Assembly (NCBI GenBank): GCA_030066475.1 | Contig: JASJBO010000375.1 | Coordinates: 1 to 6,997, forward strand | DNA from: Myxococcota bacterium | Lineage (GTDB): Bacteria; Myxococcota_A; UBA9160; PR03 | Direction of reading: 5' to 3' | Length of the DNA stretch: 6,997 nt | The notes under the pieces: model-generated | Told to the model about the DNA's origin: nothing | Seen by the model: only the letters and a program-made list of their open reading frames with translations | Databases searched by the model: none | Translations under genes and position numbers: made by a program | Shown: positions 6,745 through 6,997 of the stretch, one piece after another | Layout: every line of letters begins with the position of its first letter | Numbering within the stretch: the stretch's first letter is position 1

Positions 6745-6885
6745 GACGAGGGCAGAAGCGCTCGGGAGACCCAGGTGGCGGCCGCGCCAGGTCTGCCCGT
6801 CTCGTGACGACGCTGCCCGTCTCGTGACGACGCCTCCCGACCCACGCCCGGGCGCCGTCTAGGAGCCTGCGCGGCATGAGCGCCC
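6745..6885 (-). other. permease 5' region, coding-like in part but disrupted
   Basis: From 6745 to about 6780 the leftward strand still encodes permease-like residues (RHLGLPSASALV), so this part is probably coding in the ancestral gene. From 6781 to 6858 the frame is open but has no standard start, and it is interrupted by the 20-bp duplication. Other starts exist in the other two frames: GTG 6845 and ATG 6877. Neither has a strong Shine-Dalgarno sequence. I see no convincing promoter. Confidence 0.5.
6793..6832. repeat. 20-bp perfect tandem duplication
   Basis: The unit CTGCCCGTCTCGTGACGACG occurs twice in perfect tandem, at 6793-6812 and 6813-6832. Because 20 is not a multiple of three, each change in copy number moves the reading frame of the permease N-terminus. 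One copy joins GTG 6845 to the permease frame, and three copies would join ATG 6877 to it. Two copies, as seen here, join neither. Confidence 0.95.
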
Positions 6886-6997
6886 CGCAAGCGCCCGCAG
6901 GGCGCGCGCAGCGAGCCGCAGGCGAGCGTAGTCCATCGCAAGCGCCCAGAGGGCGCGCGCAGCGAGCCGCAGGCGAGCGTAGTCCATCGCAAGCGCC
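6876..6997 (+). CDS. possible start of a repeat-containing protein (partial, speculative)
   Basis: An ATG at 6876 opens a rightward frame that reaches the window edge without a stop. The predicted product starts MSAPQAPAGRAQRAAGERSP and repeats a 17-residue unit through the 51-bp array; the two units differ by a single Ala-to-Arg codon. An AGGAG at 6861-6865 lies 10 nt before the ATG, a slightly long spacing. The product is basic, low in complexity and matches no family I recognise. Open frames through GC-rich tandem repeats are expected by chance, so this may be noncoding. If real, the gene would be divergent from the permease. Confidence 0.2.
   Translation, partial: MSAPQAPAGRAQRAAGERSPSQAPRGRAQRAAGERSPSQA
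6886..6997. repeat. 51-bp tandem repeat, two full units plus the start of a third, running off the window
   Basis: Unit 1 is 6886-6936, unit 2 is 6937-6987, and 6988-6997 repeats the first 10 bases of the unit. The two full units differ at only two positions. Each contains a perfect 6-bp inverted repeat GCGCCC/GGGCGC (6891-6905 and 6942-6956). Both differences fall in the 3-nt loop (GCA in unit 1, AGA in unit 2). The unit length is a multiple of three, and five of six frames are open through it, so the array could be coding or an intergenic repeat family. The full copy number lies beyond the window. Confidence 0.95.

Noticed and set aside
5387..6877. 496-residue leftward open frame overlapping the permease in another frame
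   Set aside because: Its product is Arg/Gly/Ala-rich with no membrane or domain pattern, while the other frame gives a complete APC permease with recognisable motifs. Only its ATG at 6877 is of interest, in relation to the duplication.
6859..6987. Leftward 42-codon frame starting with ATG 6987, encoding two MDYARLRLAARAL-type repeats
   Set aside because: There is no ribosome site, an ATG recurs in every repeat unit, and most frames are open through the array. It is better explained by the repeat than by a gene.
1..6997. Defence system, CRISPR array, insertion sequence, phage genes or RNA genes
   Set aside because: No spaced direct repeats of CRISPR type, transposase motifs, terminal inverted repeats, or tRNA/rRNA-like sequences were seen. 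The 51-bp units abut with no spacers.

Overview
The window is very GC-rich with strongly GC-biased third codon positions. It carries a dense set of accessory metabolic genes typical of a high-GC soil or marine bacterium. Family content (PF10118 predicted metal-dependent hydrolase, acyl-CoA dehydrogenase, FAD_binding_2 flavoprotein, LuxR-type regulator with a sensor-like N-terminus) would suit a deltaproteobacterium-like lineage such as Myxococcota or Binatota. Some actinobacteria or alphaproteobacteria would also fit. No rRNA, tRNA or marker gene settles this, so the taxonomic guess is weak.

Layout from left to right. At 1-1458 a leftward pair encodes a PF10118 hydrolase and, overlapping its stop, a membrane-anchored alpha/beta hydrolase cut by the window edge. 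At 1459-1578 is a short divergent promoter region. At 1579-3021 a rightward FAD-dependent oxidoreductase converges, with a 22-bp gap, on a leftward acyl-CoA dehydrogenase (3044-4210). Upstream of that and on the same strand lie a LuxR-type regulator (4266-5390) and an APC-family amino-acid permease (5518-6744). The right end (6745-6997) is a repeat-rich leader with a 20-bp tandem duplication and a 51-bp tandem repeat that runs off the window.

The enzymes suggest degradation or remodelling of a lipid or ring-containing acyl-CoA substrate. The acyl-CoA dehydrogenase would desaturate a CoA thioester, the flavoprotein would oxidise or reduce a C-C bond, and the two hydrolases would act on esters or an unknown substrate. 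The regulator next to the dehydrogenase is its likely controller. The substrate cannot be read from the sequence. I see no defence system, mobile element or CRISPR array.

The most unusual signals are at the right end. The permease has no standard start codon that would supply its whole first membrane helix. Removing one copy of the 20-bp duplication joins it in frame to an upstream GTG, and adding a third copy would join it to an upstream ATG. This looks like a frameshift mutation, an assembly error, or possibly a phase-variable switch. The neighbouring 51-bp repeat preserves a 6-bp GC stem, and its only differences fall in the 3-nt loop.
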